DNA of 64,000 bases, taken from the NCBI GenBank assembly GCA_007570785.1, contig ML660203.1, positions 8,242,638 to 8,306,637 on the forward strand. The letters are read 5' to 3'. Numbering within the stretch: the first letter of the stretch is position 1; each line of letters begins with the position of its first letter. Below the pieces are notes generated by a model, which saw nothing but the letters and a program-made list of their open reading frames with translations, was not told the DNA's origin and made no database searches. Shown piece by piece: positions 43,297 through 56,512 of this stretch. A program made the translations under genes and the position numbers. The DNA is from Antilocapra americana (Eukaryota; Chordata; Mammalia; Artiodactyla; Antilocapridae).

Positions 43297-43444
43297 CGGC
43301 AGAGGATGAGATGGTTAGATAGCATCACTGACTCAATGGACACGAGTCTGAGCAAACTCCGGGAGACAGTGGAGGACAGAGGAGCCTAGCGTGCTGCAGT
43401 CCATGGCGTCTTACTGAATATGACTTAGTGACAGAACAACAACA
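43297..43444 (+). repeat. BovB 3' fragment
   Basis: ggcagaggatgagatggtta, acacgagtctgagcaaactc and tgacttagtgacagaacaac. Confidence 0.88.
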
Positions 43445-43689
43445 GGAATCATCTAAAACATTGGGTTTCTGGGTTTTCCTGAAAAAAATTTAAAGCTTGG
43501 CCATACTGCATCCACATTATTTCTTGGCATGGCATCAACTGATTGGAGCTACTGAGCAACTGCTCCACTGGCATGGGGAATGTGCGCTCAGTTCCCGCCC
43601 TTTCCCATGACCCCCTAGGCCTTCTGCTATGTATCTATCTCTTTCATTTTAGCTGCACCACACAGCCTCCGATCTCGACTTCCCTGTTG

Positions 43690-43852
43690 GCTCCAGGGGT
43701 CTTGGTGAATAAAATCCTCTACCTTGCCGTACTTGTACCACTTCTTTTAATCCTCAACAGCCATTAAGTAGTAGACCTAGGATCTTAGCCCAAGTCACAA
43801 GACTCCAGTCAAATGCTTTAGCAAGATGGCTATCATGGAACAAATGCTCTAT
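43690..43852 (+). repeat. LTR-like fragment with poly(A) signal
   Basis: aggggtcttggtgaataaaatcct has AATAAA at 43708-43713, followed by cagccattaagtagtagacc and gctttagcaagatggctatc. Same family as 32090-32580, here without the SINE. Confidence 0.5.
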
Positions 43853-43922
43853 AGATCTTAGTTCCCTGACCTGGGATCAAACCCAGGGCCCCTGCTGTAG
43901 AAGCACCACCAGGGAAGTCCCC
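43853..43922 (-). repeat. CHR SINE fragment
   Basis: agatcttagttccctgacct to aagcaccaccagggaagtcc: head half only. Confidence 0.85.
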
Positions 43923-44217
43923 TATACCCCTTCAGACAACCTGTCTGGCCTTGCAAGACATCTGAGTTTGCAACCTTGTCTTTCCTCTGTGCCTCCCATC
44001 CATGTCCTAAGACCCTCTCACCCTGAGGCCACCCCCAGTGATTAACCCCCACACACCCAGCCTCCTGACCATCCTCTACTCAGCCCCACAAGTGTCAGGG
44101 AGACAGTGCCCCCTAATACCTCTCCAGACCCATAGGTTGTCCCCAGGGCCCCCCCACTGTAAGCCCCACAACTCCCATGGTGGTTATTCAGGAAACATGG
44201 TGGTCAACCCAACACCT

Positions 44218-44223
44218 TTTATT
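44218..44223 (-). terminator. CNBD2: Poly(A) signal AATAAA of CNBD2
   Basis: TTTATT on the + strand. It begins 4 bases after the CNBD2 stop codon (TAG, 44228-44230) on the - strand, giving an unusually short 3' UTR if it is the one used. Confidence 0.7.
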
Positions 44224-44227
44224 GACT

Positions 44228-45000
<773 letters not shown>

Positions 45001-45439
45001 TGATCATTAGCCATCAGGGAAATATAAGCCAAAGCCATACAAGATACCACTTATGCCCACTGGGATGATGCCATTTAAAGAGACAAATAATTATTAGTGT
45101 CAATGGAGAAGTGGAGATATTGCAATGAGGGTTACAATACATTGCTGACAGGAATATAAAATGATGCAGCAACTTGGAAATACAGCCTAACAGTTCTTCA
45201 AAAGGTTTAACAGTTAACTTACGACTCAGCAATTCCACTCCTTGGTATATACCCAAGAGAAATGAAAACATATGCCCACCTAAAAACTTGCACAAGGATG
45301 CTCCTAGCAGCATTATTCATAATAGCCCAAAAGTAGAAACAACCCAAATGTCCATCAACTGATGAATGGATAAATAAAGTATAATATGCCCATGCATTGG
45401 AATATTATTTGACAATAAAAAGGAATGAAATACTAATAT

Positions 45440-45518
45440 TAGGTTTGCCAAAATTTTGGGTTTCTCTGTAACATCATACAGAAAAATTCCCAAATGAATT
45501 TTTGGCCAACCCCAAACT
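45440..45518. repeat. Palindromic mariner MITE (about 80 bp)
   Basis: Left arm aggtttgccaaaattttggg and right arm cccaaatgaatttttggcca are imperfect inverted copies around ctgtaacatcatacag. It is the minimal terminal-repeat-only form of a mariner element and would fold into a hairpin if transcribed. Confidence 0.8.
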
Positions 45519-45571
45519 GGCTAAACACAAATGAACTTTGAAAACACTATGCTAAGAAGCCAGTCACATGT

Positions 45572-45612
45572 GCTGGATTGGCCAAAAGTTCATTTGGGTT
45601 TTCCTACCAACC
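45572..45612 (+). repeat. Mariner terminal repeat fragment
   Basis: ggattggccaaaagttcatt then tgggttttcctacc: a single mariner-type end. Confidence 0.7.
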
Positions 45613-45700
45613 TGCTACATGGTTCCATTTATGGGAAATGTCCAGATCGGGCAAATCTTTAGAAAGTCAACTGGTAGCTGCCCTGGCTGGTCTTGGTGCC

Positions 45701-46254
45701 CTGCCTTTACTCTGCCCCCCTCCCTCATAGCACATGAGGGTAAGGAAAGGGGTGGGCAGTGGTGGATGGGCTCAGGACTCACTGGCTTATTTCCTCCTGA
45801 GACCACAGCAAGGGAAGGCCCGTTTGACTTTCACTGCCTCAGCTGTACTCTCACCTGAGGAGGCAAGTTTTGTAAATCACTAACACATAAGAGCATTCTT
45901 TCGGAAAATTGAGTTGACCAGGACAAAATCAACTTTGATTCACAGAGATCAACTTAATACAAAATCTAGAGGTCAGAATGGGCTACAAGCTAGTCCTGAG
46001 ACCTTAGGGCTCAGCAGTGCCAGTGTTAGCTCCTACCAGCTCACGAGAGCAACTCCATGCTGAGTGACAACAGGCCGGTAGCTCAAAACTGGCCATGGGA
46101 GGAGTATGTGTACCCTAGAAACCGGCCAACACTTTCACTCAGATGACCTCCCACCTCCCAAAGAGCTGCTTGTTGAACGTTCCCCAGCATACCACTAGAG
46201 AGTCCCTACCTAAAGAGACCCATTAACTCCCAATTTCTTACATAATAAATAACA
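45701..46254. other. Unassigned CNBD2 intron sequence
   Basis: No repeat recognised. A 96-codon + frame over 45568-45858 includes mariner sequence and is not supported. Confidence 0.3.
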
Positions 46255-46412
46255 ATATCGAACTCTGCTTTGCACTCACCATGCACCAGGCACTTTATAC
46301 TTGTTAACTCATCAGATCCTCATGACCACCCCATTTCACTAATGTGGAAACTAAGGCTCAATGAGGTTAAGGAACTCACCAAAACTTAAGAGGGGGCAAG
46401 CACGTGATCACA
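46255..46412 (+). repeat. MIR SINE
   Basis: ccaggcactttatacttgtt, cagatcctcatgaccacccc, aatgtggaaactaaggctca and aatgaggttaaggaactcac. Confidence 0.85.
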
Positions 46413-47364
46413 AATTCTTAGATCTTTTTGATGTTGTTCCAGAGTAAAAGTTAAGACAGACAAGATTCTATGTCACCTCCTGATGCTGATGGTCACGTTG
46501 ATTCTAGTCTAGTCTTTCACTAAAGGGGGCAGCTCTTCTAAAGCCCTCCACTTCAGGCAGGGGTTCCAGTTCCACCCCCTGCCTCGCTGGAATTGCAACT
46601 GTCATCTGTCCTTGCAGGATCCCACACTTCAGCCATGGTGCCCTCAGCTACCACCCCCATCACACCTGCCTGGCCATCCAGCACGAGATCACACTCAGTG
46701 CTTTGGGTTTAGGTTGTTCTTCACTTGGGCCCTTGGGAGAGCTCCGTTTTTTCCTGCAAACTCAGCTGTTCATACTCTACATGTGCTCCTTGTGTCTGTA
46801 GGGGGACAGGCTTCAGATAATCTAGCCCATAGCATCCATGAGACAGGTGTCTCACCCACGGAGTATGCGATCTTCAGCATCACACATCCCCCTCTCCTGG
46901 GCCTCACAGTCCTCAATCAAAACATGGGGGATTTGAGCTCGATAATGGATATATTTTCTGCCTGCTTTAGCAGTCTAGAAAACCATGAGTTCGACAATTA
47001 ATGAATAAGCCAGAATCCTGTCTGTCAGCATCGCAGACGACTGTAGCAGAGTGCTGACTGTGCAGCACAGACGCTGAGGGCCCCAACATCTGCCGTCCTC
47101 AAGTCTATGCAAACCTTCTCTGAATTCCAATTCAACAAATGTTCACTGACACCCATCATGTACCAGACGCTCTGTGAGAAGCTAAGGCTCCTTAAGTCCT
47201 TTCTTTTCTCCTTAAATCCTTTTTGGAGAAGGTGGCTCTAAATAGCTATTTTCTACATTGATCAGGAATCAAAGAACTGGGGCATCGCTGAACTGCAAGG
47301 AACCATCAGTGTTTCCCAACTTTTTCTGTGTGTGTGCAAAGCTGCCCCTATTTTTCTTATTCTT
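46413..47364. other. Unassigned CNBD2 intron sequence
   Basis: A 129-codon + frame at 46612-47001 is open but has no recognisable content, no splice support and is antisense to CNBD2. No repeat named. Confidence 0.3.
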
Positions 47365-47512
47365 TTAAAACTTGTTATTTTGTGTTGGGGTATAGCTGAT
47401 TAACCATGTGGTGGTGGTTTCAGGTGAACAGCAAAGGAACTCAGCCATACATATACATGTAAAAACTACCCCCAATCTAGATCACAGCTACATTATCATC
47501 TGTTCCTTTATT
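47365..47512 (-). repeat. L1 3' UTR fragment
   Basis: ttgttattttgtgttggggt, ggtggtttcaggtgaacagc and cagccatacatatacatgta are antisense ruminant L1 3' UTR text. Confidence 0.75.
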
Positions 47513-48050
47513 AATGCTTTTCTTAATTCCGCTTAATTTCTTTTACTTAAATATTTACTTTGGCTTGGTTCAAAAGCAACAAGATTGTCTAATCAAGGGT
47601 TTTGTGAACTAGTCCTGTTTTTCTAACTCATATTCAAATAAATATGTAGCTGTTTATAATCCATGTACCACCTAAAATTATCTTGCAAGCCTTCTGAAAA
47701 GATGTTCCATAATTTGGGGAAACTGTTCTACTCTAATTGTTTTGTTTTGCAAACTGGAGTCTGATGCCTAGAGGAGGGGAAGTGACTTGTCCAAGGTCAT
47801 ATAGATTCCATGTCAAATTCTTTCCTATGCTTATTAGATATGGTTGAAGTAACTCTACAGATCTGCTTGCCTCCACCTCTTTCTCAACCACAGGAATCAC
47901 CACAACTGCTTACAAAACCACATCTGATCACATCACCACCACAAGAAAAGAAAAAGGTGGGGAGGATGCAAAATTATATCTGTATGGTTTCTCTAATGAA
48001 AGTTTGTGTGACTGAATGATAAATGCACATTTGGCACATATCCATGCAGT

Positions 48051-48082
<32 letters not shown>

Positions 48083-48356
48083 CTGAAAGGAAATACATGA
48101 AATGCTAATTGGGATTGTTGGAGTAATGCAAACACTTTCGGTCTTCACCTTCTTAAATGTTCAGCCTTTTCCAGTTTTCCACAGTGAGTGGGCCTCATTC
48201 ATTTGCTTAATCATCTAACGTTTACCAAGCACCTATCACATGCCAAATACTATACAGGTGCTAGAGGTGAGAGTTGGATAAAGCCCAAACCCTGTCTTCA
48301 GGAGGCAATTAATCAAGTGGTGGGGAAAGAACTGTGCAAAAACTACACAGTTCTAA
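47513..48356. other. Unassigned intron sequence with a MIR core and an (AT)n run
   Basis: A MIR core lies at about 47748-47815 (gaagtgacttgtccaaggtc). A perfect AT run occupies 48054-48082. The remainder, AT-rich, is unassigned. Confidence 0.5.
48054..48082. repeat. (AT)n microsatellite
   Basis: 29 bp of uninterrupted AT. Confidence 0.97.
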
Positions 48357-48482
48357 GGACTTCCCTGCAGTCCAGTGGACTGCACCTTCCAACGCACGGG
48401 GTGCAGTTCAGTCCCTGGTCAGGGAGAAAGAGCCCACATGTCTCGCATTGTAAAAAATTCAATAAGGAGTTTTAAAATGGTC
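48357..48482 (+). repeat. CHR-1-like SINE
   Basis: ggacttccctgcagtccagt head, tcagtccctggtcagggaga, tail ttttaaaatggtccacatta; same subtype as 456-612. Confidence 0.88.
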
Positions 48483-48569
48483 CACATTAAAGAAAAACAA
48501 ACTACAAAGCTCTAAACAGCTGAAATACAGTGTGGTGTGGCCACTGTGAGAACTGTAGGACTGAGTGAA

Positions 48570-48900
48570 CGGAAAGGGGTACCTAGTCCAGCTTTCTGGA
48601 GGAGATGAATCTTAAAGAATGAGAAGAAGTTTATCCGAATAAAAGGCTGGAAGCAGGATTGAGGGATGGCGTTGCAGGCAGAAAGGCCTACACTGGCAAA
48701 GGCAATGGTCTAGGAGGCAATCTGCCTGGGTTGCCAGAGTGGGTTAGAGACAGCAGGAATGCTACAGGGAGTTGAAGGGTCAAACTCTGAAGGGCTGTTT
48801 ACATGGCACTGAATCTGCACTGTATCCTACAGGCAGTGAGGTTCCACTGAAAGGTCTTAAACAGGAGTTTAACATGGTCAGATTTGAATTTTAATAAAAG
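48570..48900 (+). repeat. Ancient mammalian repeat, decayed
   Basis: gatgaatcttaaagaatgag, ttgcaggcagaaaggcctac and acaggagtttaacatggtca match the layout also seen around 11985-12360. Confidence 0.45.
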
Positions 48901-48907
48901 CACAGTG

Positions 48908-49243
48908 CAGGCTTCCTGGTAAGCTCAGCTGGCAAAGAATCTGCCTGTAATGCAGGACACCTCAGTTAGATTCCCCTGGGTCGGGAATATCCCCTGGAGA
49001 AGGGACAGGGTACCCACACCAGTGTTCTTGGGCTTCCCTGGTGGCTCAGACGGTAAGGAATCTATGCCTGCAATGCGTGAGACCTGGGTTCGATCCCGGG
49101 GTTGGGAAGATCCCCTGGAAGAAGGCACAGCAGCACACTCCAGTATTCTTGCCTGGAGAATCCCCATGGACAGAGGAGCCTGGAAGGCCACAGTCCATGG
49201 GGTCATAAAGAGTCGGACAGGACTGAGAGACTAAGCACACACA
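48908..49243 (+). repeat. Tandem pair of Bov-tA units
   Basis: Two heads (aggcttcctggtaagctcag at 48908, gggcttccctggtggctcag at about 49030) and one 3' end (gtcggacaggactgagagac), then acacacagcac. Confidence 0.92.
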
Positions 49244-49468
49244 GCACAAAAGCACGGTATGCAGAAATGATCCAGCACAATGAGGGAGGCAGGAGACCAG
49301 TGCTGAGATGGCCACAAGAGTCTGGGCTGGGGGTTCCGAGGCGGGGCTGGGGATGTCACCTAGGGAGGGGAAGGAGATCTGCTGGGCTGTGTGAAGAAAA
49401 CAGTATATTTTTACATCTATTTTTTTCTAAACATCTATATTCACCCAAACATCTATATTTATCTTTGG
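49244..49468. other. Unassigned intron sequence
   Basis: Nothing recognised; catctatatt-type text recurs three times at 49415-49462. Confidence 0.3.
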
Positions 49469-49602
49469 CTTTTTTTTTTTAATTTAAATTTTCAGCCACA
49501 TCATGCAGCTTGTAGGACCTTAGTTTCCTGACCAGGGATCAAGCCTGTGCCCTGGGCAGTGAAAGCACGGGGTTCTAACCACTGGACAACCAGGGAATTC
49601 CC
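49469..49602 (-). repeat. CHR SINE
   Basis: T-run, gccacatcatgcagcttgta, ending ggacaaccagggaattccct. Confidence 0.9.
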
Positions 49603-49619
49603 TCTCTGTCTTATTCTTT

Positions 49620-50525
49620 TTAAAGACATTTCTCCAAAGAAGATATAAAAATGGCTAACAAACACGTGAAAAGATGCTCAACATCACTCATTATCAGAGA
49701 AATGCAAATCAAAACCACAATGAGGTACCACTTTACACCAGTCAGAATGGCTGCCATCCAAAAGTCTACAAGCAATAAATGCTGGAGAGGATGGGGAGAA
49801 AAGGGAACCCTCTTACACTGTTGGTGGGAATGCAAACTAGTACAGCCACTATGGAAAACAGTGTGGAGGTTCCTTAAAAAGCTGCAAATAGACCTGCCAT
49901 ATGACCCAGCAATCCCACTGCTGGGCATATACACCGAGGAAACCAGAATTGAAAGAGCCACGTGTACCCCAATGTTCATCGCTGCATTGTTTACAATAGC
50001 CAAGACATGGAAGCAACCTAGATGCCCATCAACTGACGAATGGATAAGAAAGCTGTGGTGCATACACACAATGGAATATTACTCAGCATTAAAAAAAAAT
50101 TCATTTGAAGCAATTCTACTCAGATGGACGAAACTGGAGCCCATTATCCAGAGTGAAGTAAGCCAGAAGCAAAAACAACAATACAGTATACTAACGCATA
50201 TATATGGAATTTAGAAAGACGGTAACGAGAACCCAACATGCGAGACAGCAAAAGGAACGCAGATGTATAGAATAGACTCGTGGACTTTGTGGATGAGGGT
50301 AAGGGTGGAATGATATGGGAGAAGGGCATTGAAACATGTTAATTGTCATGTGTCTAATCAATCGCCAGCCCAGGATTGATGCTCGGGACTGGTGCAGTGA
50401 GATTTCCCGGGGGGGAGGGAAGAGGGAGGGGGGTTCCGGAGGGGAAGCATATGTAAACCCATGGTGATATCATGACAATGTATGGCAAAAACAATAAAAA
50501 AAAATTAAAAAAAAAATAAATAAAG
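49620..50525 (+). repeat. Young L1 3' end with an open ORF2 C-terminus
   Basis: 5'-truncated ruminant L1. The last 187 codons of ORF2 (49651-50214) are open and contain the cysteine-rich segment of L1 ORF2 ([17 protein letters not shown]). The 3' UTR has the G-rich tract (cccgggggggagggaagagg, around 50409) and ends ggcaaaaacaataaaaaaaa. Low divergence suggests a fairly recent insertion, antisense to CNBD2. Confidence 0.93.
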
Positions 50526-51789
<1,264 letters not shown>

Positions 51790-52032
51790 CTAGAGAAAAG
51801 AAGGCCCAGAAAGTTCAACCTCAGAGACCATCCACTGTACAAGCAAATTTTCCAGATTGGAAAAGCAAAGCCCCAAACAGGACTTGAATCCATCTGGGGT
51901 CATTCAGCAAGTGATAGGGAGAAGTCCAGGGCTCTCTTTGCCAATGACATCGAAGTCCTCAAAGAACCCTCCGAACACTCGGTCCATAGTCCTACCTCCA
52001 GGCAGCAGGCTCTGCAAGAATCACGCTTGTGG
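51790..52032. other. CNBD2 intron sequence
   Basis: Includes the branch-point and polypyrimidine region just above 51789. On the + strand 51781-52010 has a fortuitous open frame. Confidence 0.4.
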
Positions 52033-52204
52033 GACTTCCCTGGTGTTCAGTGGTTAAGAATCCACCTTGCAAAGAGGGGGATGTGGATTCAATCCCTGGT
52101 CTTGGAACTAAGATCCCACATGCCAAGGGACATCCCTTGTGAAGCAATGAAATGCTGCAACTAAGACCTGATGCAGCCAAATAAATAAATTAAAAAAAAA
52201 AAAA
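52033..52204 (+). repeat. CHR SINE
   Basis: gggacttccctggtgttcag head, ggattcaatccctggtcttg, tail caaataaataaattaaaaaa. Confidence 0.92.
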
Positions 52205-52850
52205 AGGATTTGTACTCACACAGTTGCTTGCCAGGTAGCAGCATTTTACCAGCTTTCCCTGGTGTCCAATCTCAACTCTTCTTTGTGCCAGATCAGCCCA
52301 TTTTCACTACCTTAGGACCATGACAAACAGCTCAGTCCTCCTAGATCTTCCCTTTTTTAAGCCACCACACCCTCCCCGACCCCTCCCTCCAGGGCTTTGT
52401 TCATAGCACTCGTCCCCACGCAGCCTTAGTTCTTTCTGTCCCTCACAGGCTCTGGGGCCACTGGCGGCTACTGTGCAGCTCCCACTGCTCCTTGGGCTCT
52501 CTGGTGTGGATTCCTACTCCATCATATCTGGAAGGGAGATGGAGGTCAGCAGGCCCATCTGCTTGCTTTACAGGGACTGTATTCCCCTTGTAAGGAGACA
52601 CTTTGAGATGGGGCAAAGCTGGGACTAGGGTCCTGGCTGCTGAAGTCCCAGTCCAGTGCTCACTCAGCCTCTCAGCTATTAAGACTCAGGCAAAGAGGGG
52701 AGAGGAGGTCAGTGGTCCAGAGCTTGCAATACTCAGCTGTCTTGGGCTTAAGAGGACATCAGCCATAAACCAAGAGGTCTCCTCTAGGCAAGCCAAGTGG
52801 GATTGGGAAAAATGTAGGCTTCAGAAGGAAGACCCACATGTTTACTTGTC
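52205..52850. other. Unassigned intron sequence
   Basis: Moderate GC; no repeat or exon recognised. Confidence 0.3.
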
Positions 52851-52851
52851 A

Positions 52852-53660
52852 TGTTGATAGGAACAGAGTAAAGGGACAAAGTAGGTGATTAAATAGTTAA
52901 TCCCACTAAAGGATCATAAGTAAAGGAAAAGGTATGAAGACCCCTGAGAATCAATGATCACGCTAGAAGGCAGGTTTGCTTAGCAACAAAACCATGTGAC
53001 AGGACCACGCGATGCGCCCCAAAACAATAAAACAGTGGTGGCAAGAGACCCACATCCTGCCTAGTGAGCTCAGTGGTAAAGAATCCACCTGACAATGCAG
53101 GAGACACAGAGATGCAGGTTCAATCCCTGGGTTGGAAAGATCTGCTGGAGAAGGAAATGGCTACCCATTCCAGTATTCTTGCCTGGGAAATGCCATGGAC
53201 AGAGGAGCCTGGTGGTCTACAGTCCAGAGGGTCACAAAGAGTCAGACATGACGGAGCACACAGCATATCATAGGCATTTCAAAGTGAAAGGCCCTCATTG
53301 TACTGAGACCTAAATTAATTTTCCCATTGTGCTATGACACTCTGGCTTGACCATGTAGTGATAAGAAAACTCCCCTGCCCAACCTTGGAGGAGGAGCTGC
53401 TGATGGAAGCCTGACAACTATTCAAGAATGAGAAAGAAGGTGGTCTTTTCCCCCTCCCCACTTTTCCTTTGATTATAACACTGTAGCCCACTTAAGTTTT
53501 CTGGGTATAGCACCCTCTTGCCTGCCTGCTTGTAAACTTCACAAACATCTTATTCTAATAAATCACTTCTTGTCTATCACTTTACCTCTCGCTGAATTCT
53601 TTGTGTTGAGACACAAAGGACCAGAGGTCCCAGAGCCCCTGGAAAGCCACCCAGCAGTTT
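52852..53660 (+). repeat. Probable solo LTR (class I type) split by a Bov-tA
   Basis: Starts tgttgataggaacag. The right half has AATAAA at 53557-53562 followed by cttgtctatcactttacctc and tctcgctgaattctt, the R-U5 style of class I LTRs. Bov-tA occupies 53062-53268. Ends and target duplication could not be fixed. Confidence 0.5.
53062..53268 (+). repeat. Bov-tA SINE
   Basis: Head tagtgagctcagtggtaaag, ccattccagtattcttgcct, end gtcagacatgacggagcaca. Confidence 0.92.
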
Positions 53661-54279
53661 CAATGTGATTTTGGGTGAAGTTACAATTCCCTGGCCCATT
53701 GTTTGCTCACCTGGGAAACTGTGGTGAGAACACCTGCCCTGCATGTCTCTGAAGGATTCCCAAATTGAAGGAGATGTGAAGTAGGATTTGGAACCTTCCC
53801 CTTGCTCACCCTCGCCCACACTACCACCATGATTTGGGTTCTAGACCTTAAAGAATGACCATCTGCTCTGAGCCCTGGCCTGCCTCTCCTTGGTAAGACT
53901 GGAGTGGAGAAGTGTTATCTTTCTCATGAAGTTGTTGACGGTCTAAACAAGATGGTGTGTGTAAGGATGCTCTGGGAGACGAGAAGATCCTCACACTTCA
54001 GGTGTGCTCGCTGCAATGGGCGTGAAGCCCCTTCTAATCAGCACCAGGCCTTGCACAGAAGCCAGGATGGCTGCTCTTTAGTCATTTTCGACTGTGTGGG
54101 AGAAACACGTATATAAATTCAATCCTCACAACCACCCTGGGATGTAGGGATTATAAGCCTCAGGTGTGGAAAATGAGGTTGGGCAAAGGAAATTTGCTTG
54201 TCCAAAGTCACGTACCTTATAGTTACAGTACGGATGATGCCAACGATGATGATGGCAGTGTTGGCGGTGACGGTGATGA
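53661..54279. other. Unassigned intron sequence
   Basis: A gat/gac-rich stretch (gatgatgatggcagtg) at 54233-54285 is a small impure trinucleotide tract. Otherwise nothing recognised. Confidence 0.35.
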
Positions 54280-54285
54280 TAGCAC

Positions 54286-54510
54286 CAACTCACGTTTAAT
54301 GAACACTCACTAAATCCCAGGCTATCCTGTAGCTCTGGTGTCTGTTAACTCACGTAACCCTCATTAGAGCCCCATGAGGTGAGTTCTTTTATTATCATCA
54401 TTTTACCGAGGATGCTGCTGAGGTTAAGAAACATGTCCAACATCACACAGCATGGAAACAATCAGGCTAGGATTTGAATTCAGGTGGGTCTGTCTTTAGA
54501 GTCCATGCAC
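54286..54510 (+). repeat. MIR SINE
   Basis: actcacgtttaatgaacact, acgtaaccctcattagagcc, attttaccgaggatgctgct and aggctaggatttgaattcag. Confidence 0.8.
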
Positions 54511-54514
54511 TTAT

Positions 54515-54646
54515 TTATTTATCTACTTTTTTATTTGGGCTGTACCATGGGGCATGTGGGGTCTTAGTTCCCTGAGCAGGGATCAAACCTGTGCCCCCTG
54601 CAGTGGAAGCACAGAGTCTTAACCGCTGGACCACCAGAGAAGTCCC
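54515..54646 (-). repeat. CHR SINE
   Basis: tttttatttgggctgtacca, ggtcttagttccctgagcag, ending ctggaccaccagagaagtcc. Confidence 0.9.
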
Positions 54647-54799
54647 TGGAGTCCATGCTTTCTGCTACACTTCAGAAAGGAAACTGAGCCACGAAGATGC
54701 TAACTAGTTTGCCAAAGGTGACAAGGCAGAAAGTGATGGAGTGGGACTTGAACCCATCGACCTGCCCAGGACTTCACTAAGGGCAGCCCAGCAGTAGGC

Positions 54800-55335
54800 A
54801 CTGTGATTCACCTCGAGTCCACCCTACACACTCCAGCCAGAGTCAGGTCCTCAAATAGCTTCCCAAAGCTCCCAGGATAAAATAACACTTTTCACTGTGG
54901 CCACAAGGCTTTGGCTACCTTACCCTGGTGAGGCTACCACCTTGTTCACTCTGTTTCAGCCACACTGCCCTCCCTTCCGGTTCCCTCCCCAGGCCAAGCT
55001 CCTTCCCACCTCAGGCTCGACCTGCTTTCTCTTTCTGGAACACTCTCCCTCCCAGGTTGCCCACAGCTTATTTGTTGTCATTCAGGTCTCAGCTTAAGCA
55101 TCACTGTCTTACAGCAATCTTCCCTAACCACTCCATTAACGACCACCTCCCCCTCTCTCCAGCTTTCTGTTCTGTTCCCAATAGCAATTTACAACGTCCT
55201 GTATATTTGCTGCTTTGACTGTCTGTCCCCAGGCTAGATCATAAGCCCCATGAGGGCAAGAATGACATCAGTTTACTTGCCCACATTGGCACCTTGGGCC
55301 ATGCTTGGAGCTTGATAAATGCTCAAGAAATAAAT
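54800..55335 (+). repeat. L2 LINE 3' end
   Basis: caaggctttggctaccttac, ggcaagaatgacatcagttt and ttgataaatgctcaagaaat: the typical L2 3' terminus, reading without large gaps. Confidence 0.8.
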
Positions 55336-55341
55336 ACCTGT

Positions 55342-55405
55342 GGGACTTCCCTGGTGGTACAGTAGTTAAGGCTTTACCTTCCAATGTGTGGGGAATGAAG
55401 GCCTT
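55342..55405 (+). repeat. CHR SINE head fragment
   Basis: gggacttccctggtggtaca, then the homology ends after the first ~60 bp. Confidence 0.8.
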
Positions 55406-56512
55406 GCTCTGAGACCCCACTCAGAGCCTTCTAAGGGTTGCCTAGAGCAGGGGTCCCCAGCCTCCAGGATCTAGTGATGATACGAGGTGATGCTGATGTA
55501 ACAATAACAGAAATAAAAAGCACAATAAATGTAATGCACTTGAGTCACCCTGAAATCATCCCCTCCCACCTCCAGTCCATGGAAAAATAGTCTTCCATGA
55601 GCTTGGAATCAAGTCTAAAGTCCCTCTTGTTCCATTTTCCACAGCTTCCCACATGCCCTCTACCAGAGTAAGCAATGCCCTTCCTGGCCCTGGTGCCTCC
55701 ATTCACCCAGGGTGTGTGGCATCCCAGCTCCTCACTGGGCCAGCACGAGGTGCATTCACGGCAGGTGCCCAGCCTCAGGCGGCCTGTGTTTAGTCCCGAG
55801 CACCTCGCCCTGAGACTCTGAAACCGCAGGGAGACGGAAGCAAGAGGGCTGGAAACCACATCACACAAACACTGCAGGAATGGAGGAATGTTTTCCCAGA
55901 ATAAGAAAATAATTAACGGGGCATTGGCATGCTGCCTGGCTCCATAAATGTTGAACAGAAAAACAAAACAGCATTCTTTAAATTCTAAGAGGCCATCATG
56001 TGGCAAGGAAACTAATATCTGTTTGCTCTTGGGGGGTGGGTAGGGTGCAGTGGGTGCTGGGAAGAACTCGTTAAAAGCTATAGGAGGCAGAGTTTTATTG
56101 AGCAAATGGAAGAGCTGCTGAAAAGCTCCAAACTAGTCACTCAGCACTGACTGAGAGCTGGGCCAGGGCCTGGGGCTCCAGACAGTGCTGGGCAGGCCTC
56201 CCTGCCTCCCAAGGCACACAGTCCAGCAGAGCGGGAGCGCCAGGAGATCAGCACAACATGGGGTGAAGGGGTATGAAGAGGACCCTGGGGATTCATGGTG
56301 ACAACCACTGACCACACATCAGAAGACAGCGCCCCCACCCCCAGGAGGCCTCACGCCCTCCCTGTGCAGCTCACCCAGCCTCCCAGCTCCAGCATCTATC
56401 TTCTAGCATCTAGCTCCCACAGAGTTCAGGGTCAAACTTGTTTCACCCATATATTCCCCTCCACTATTGGATTTTTTTTTTTCCTGGTTGAGTAGTATGT
56501 GGTAATTAGAGC
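55406..56512. other. Unassigned intron sequence
   Basis: A 186-codon - frame at 55545-56105 is open, but its translation has no domain, no acceptor/donor pair in phase with CNBD2 and no CpG start. I consider it chance. Confidence 0.35.

Larger units (their letters stand above)
45001..45700 (+). repeat. Old L1 3' region with two nested mariner pieces
   Basis: gtgatcattagccatcaggg, actccttggtatatacccaa and tggaatattatttgacaata are ORF2 C-terminal text; atggttccatttatgggaaa continues it after the second mariner piece. Confidence 0.8.

Noticed and set aside
46612..47001. 129-codon + frame
   Set aside because: Antisense to CNBD2 intron, without splice sites, CpG island or recognisable protein.
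55545..56105. 186-codon - frame in the CNBD2 intron
   Set aside because: It is on the gene's strand, but no acceptor/donor pair brings it into phase between 58938 and 51789, and these two exons already join perfectly (EIL|GLHQ).
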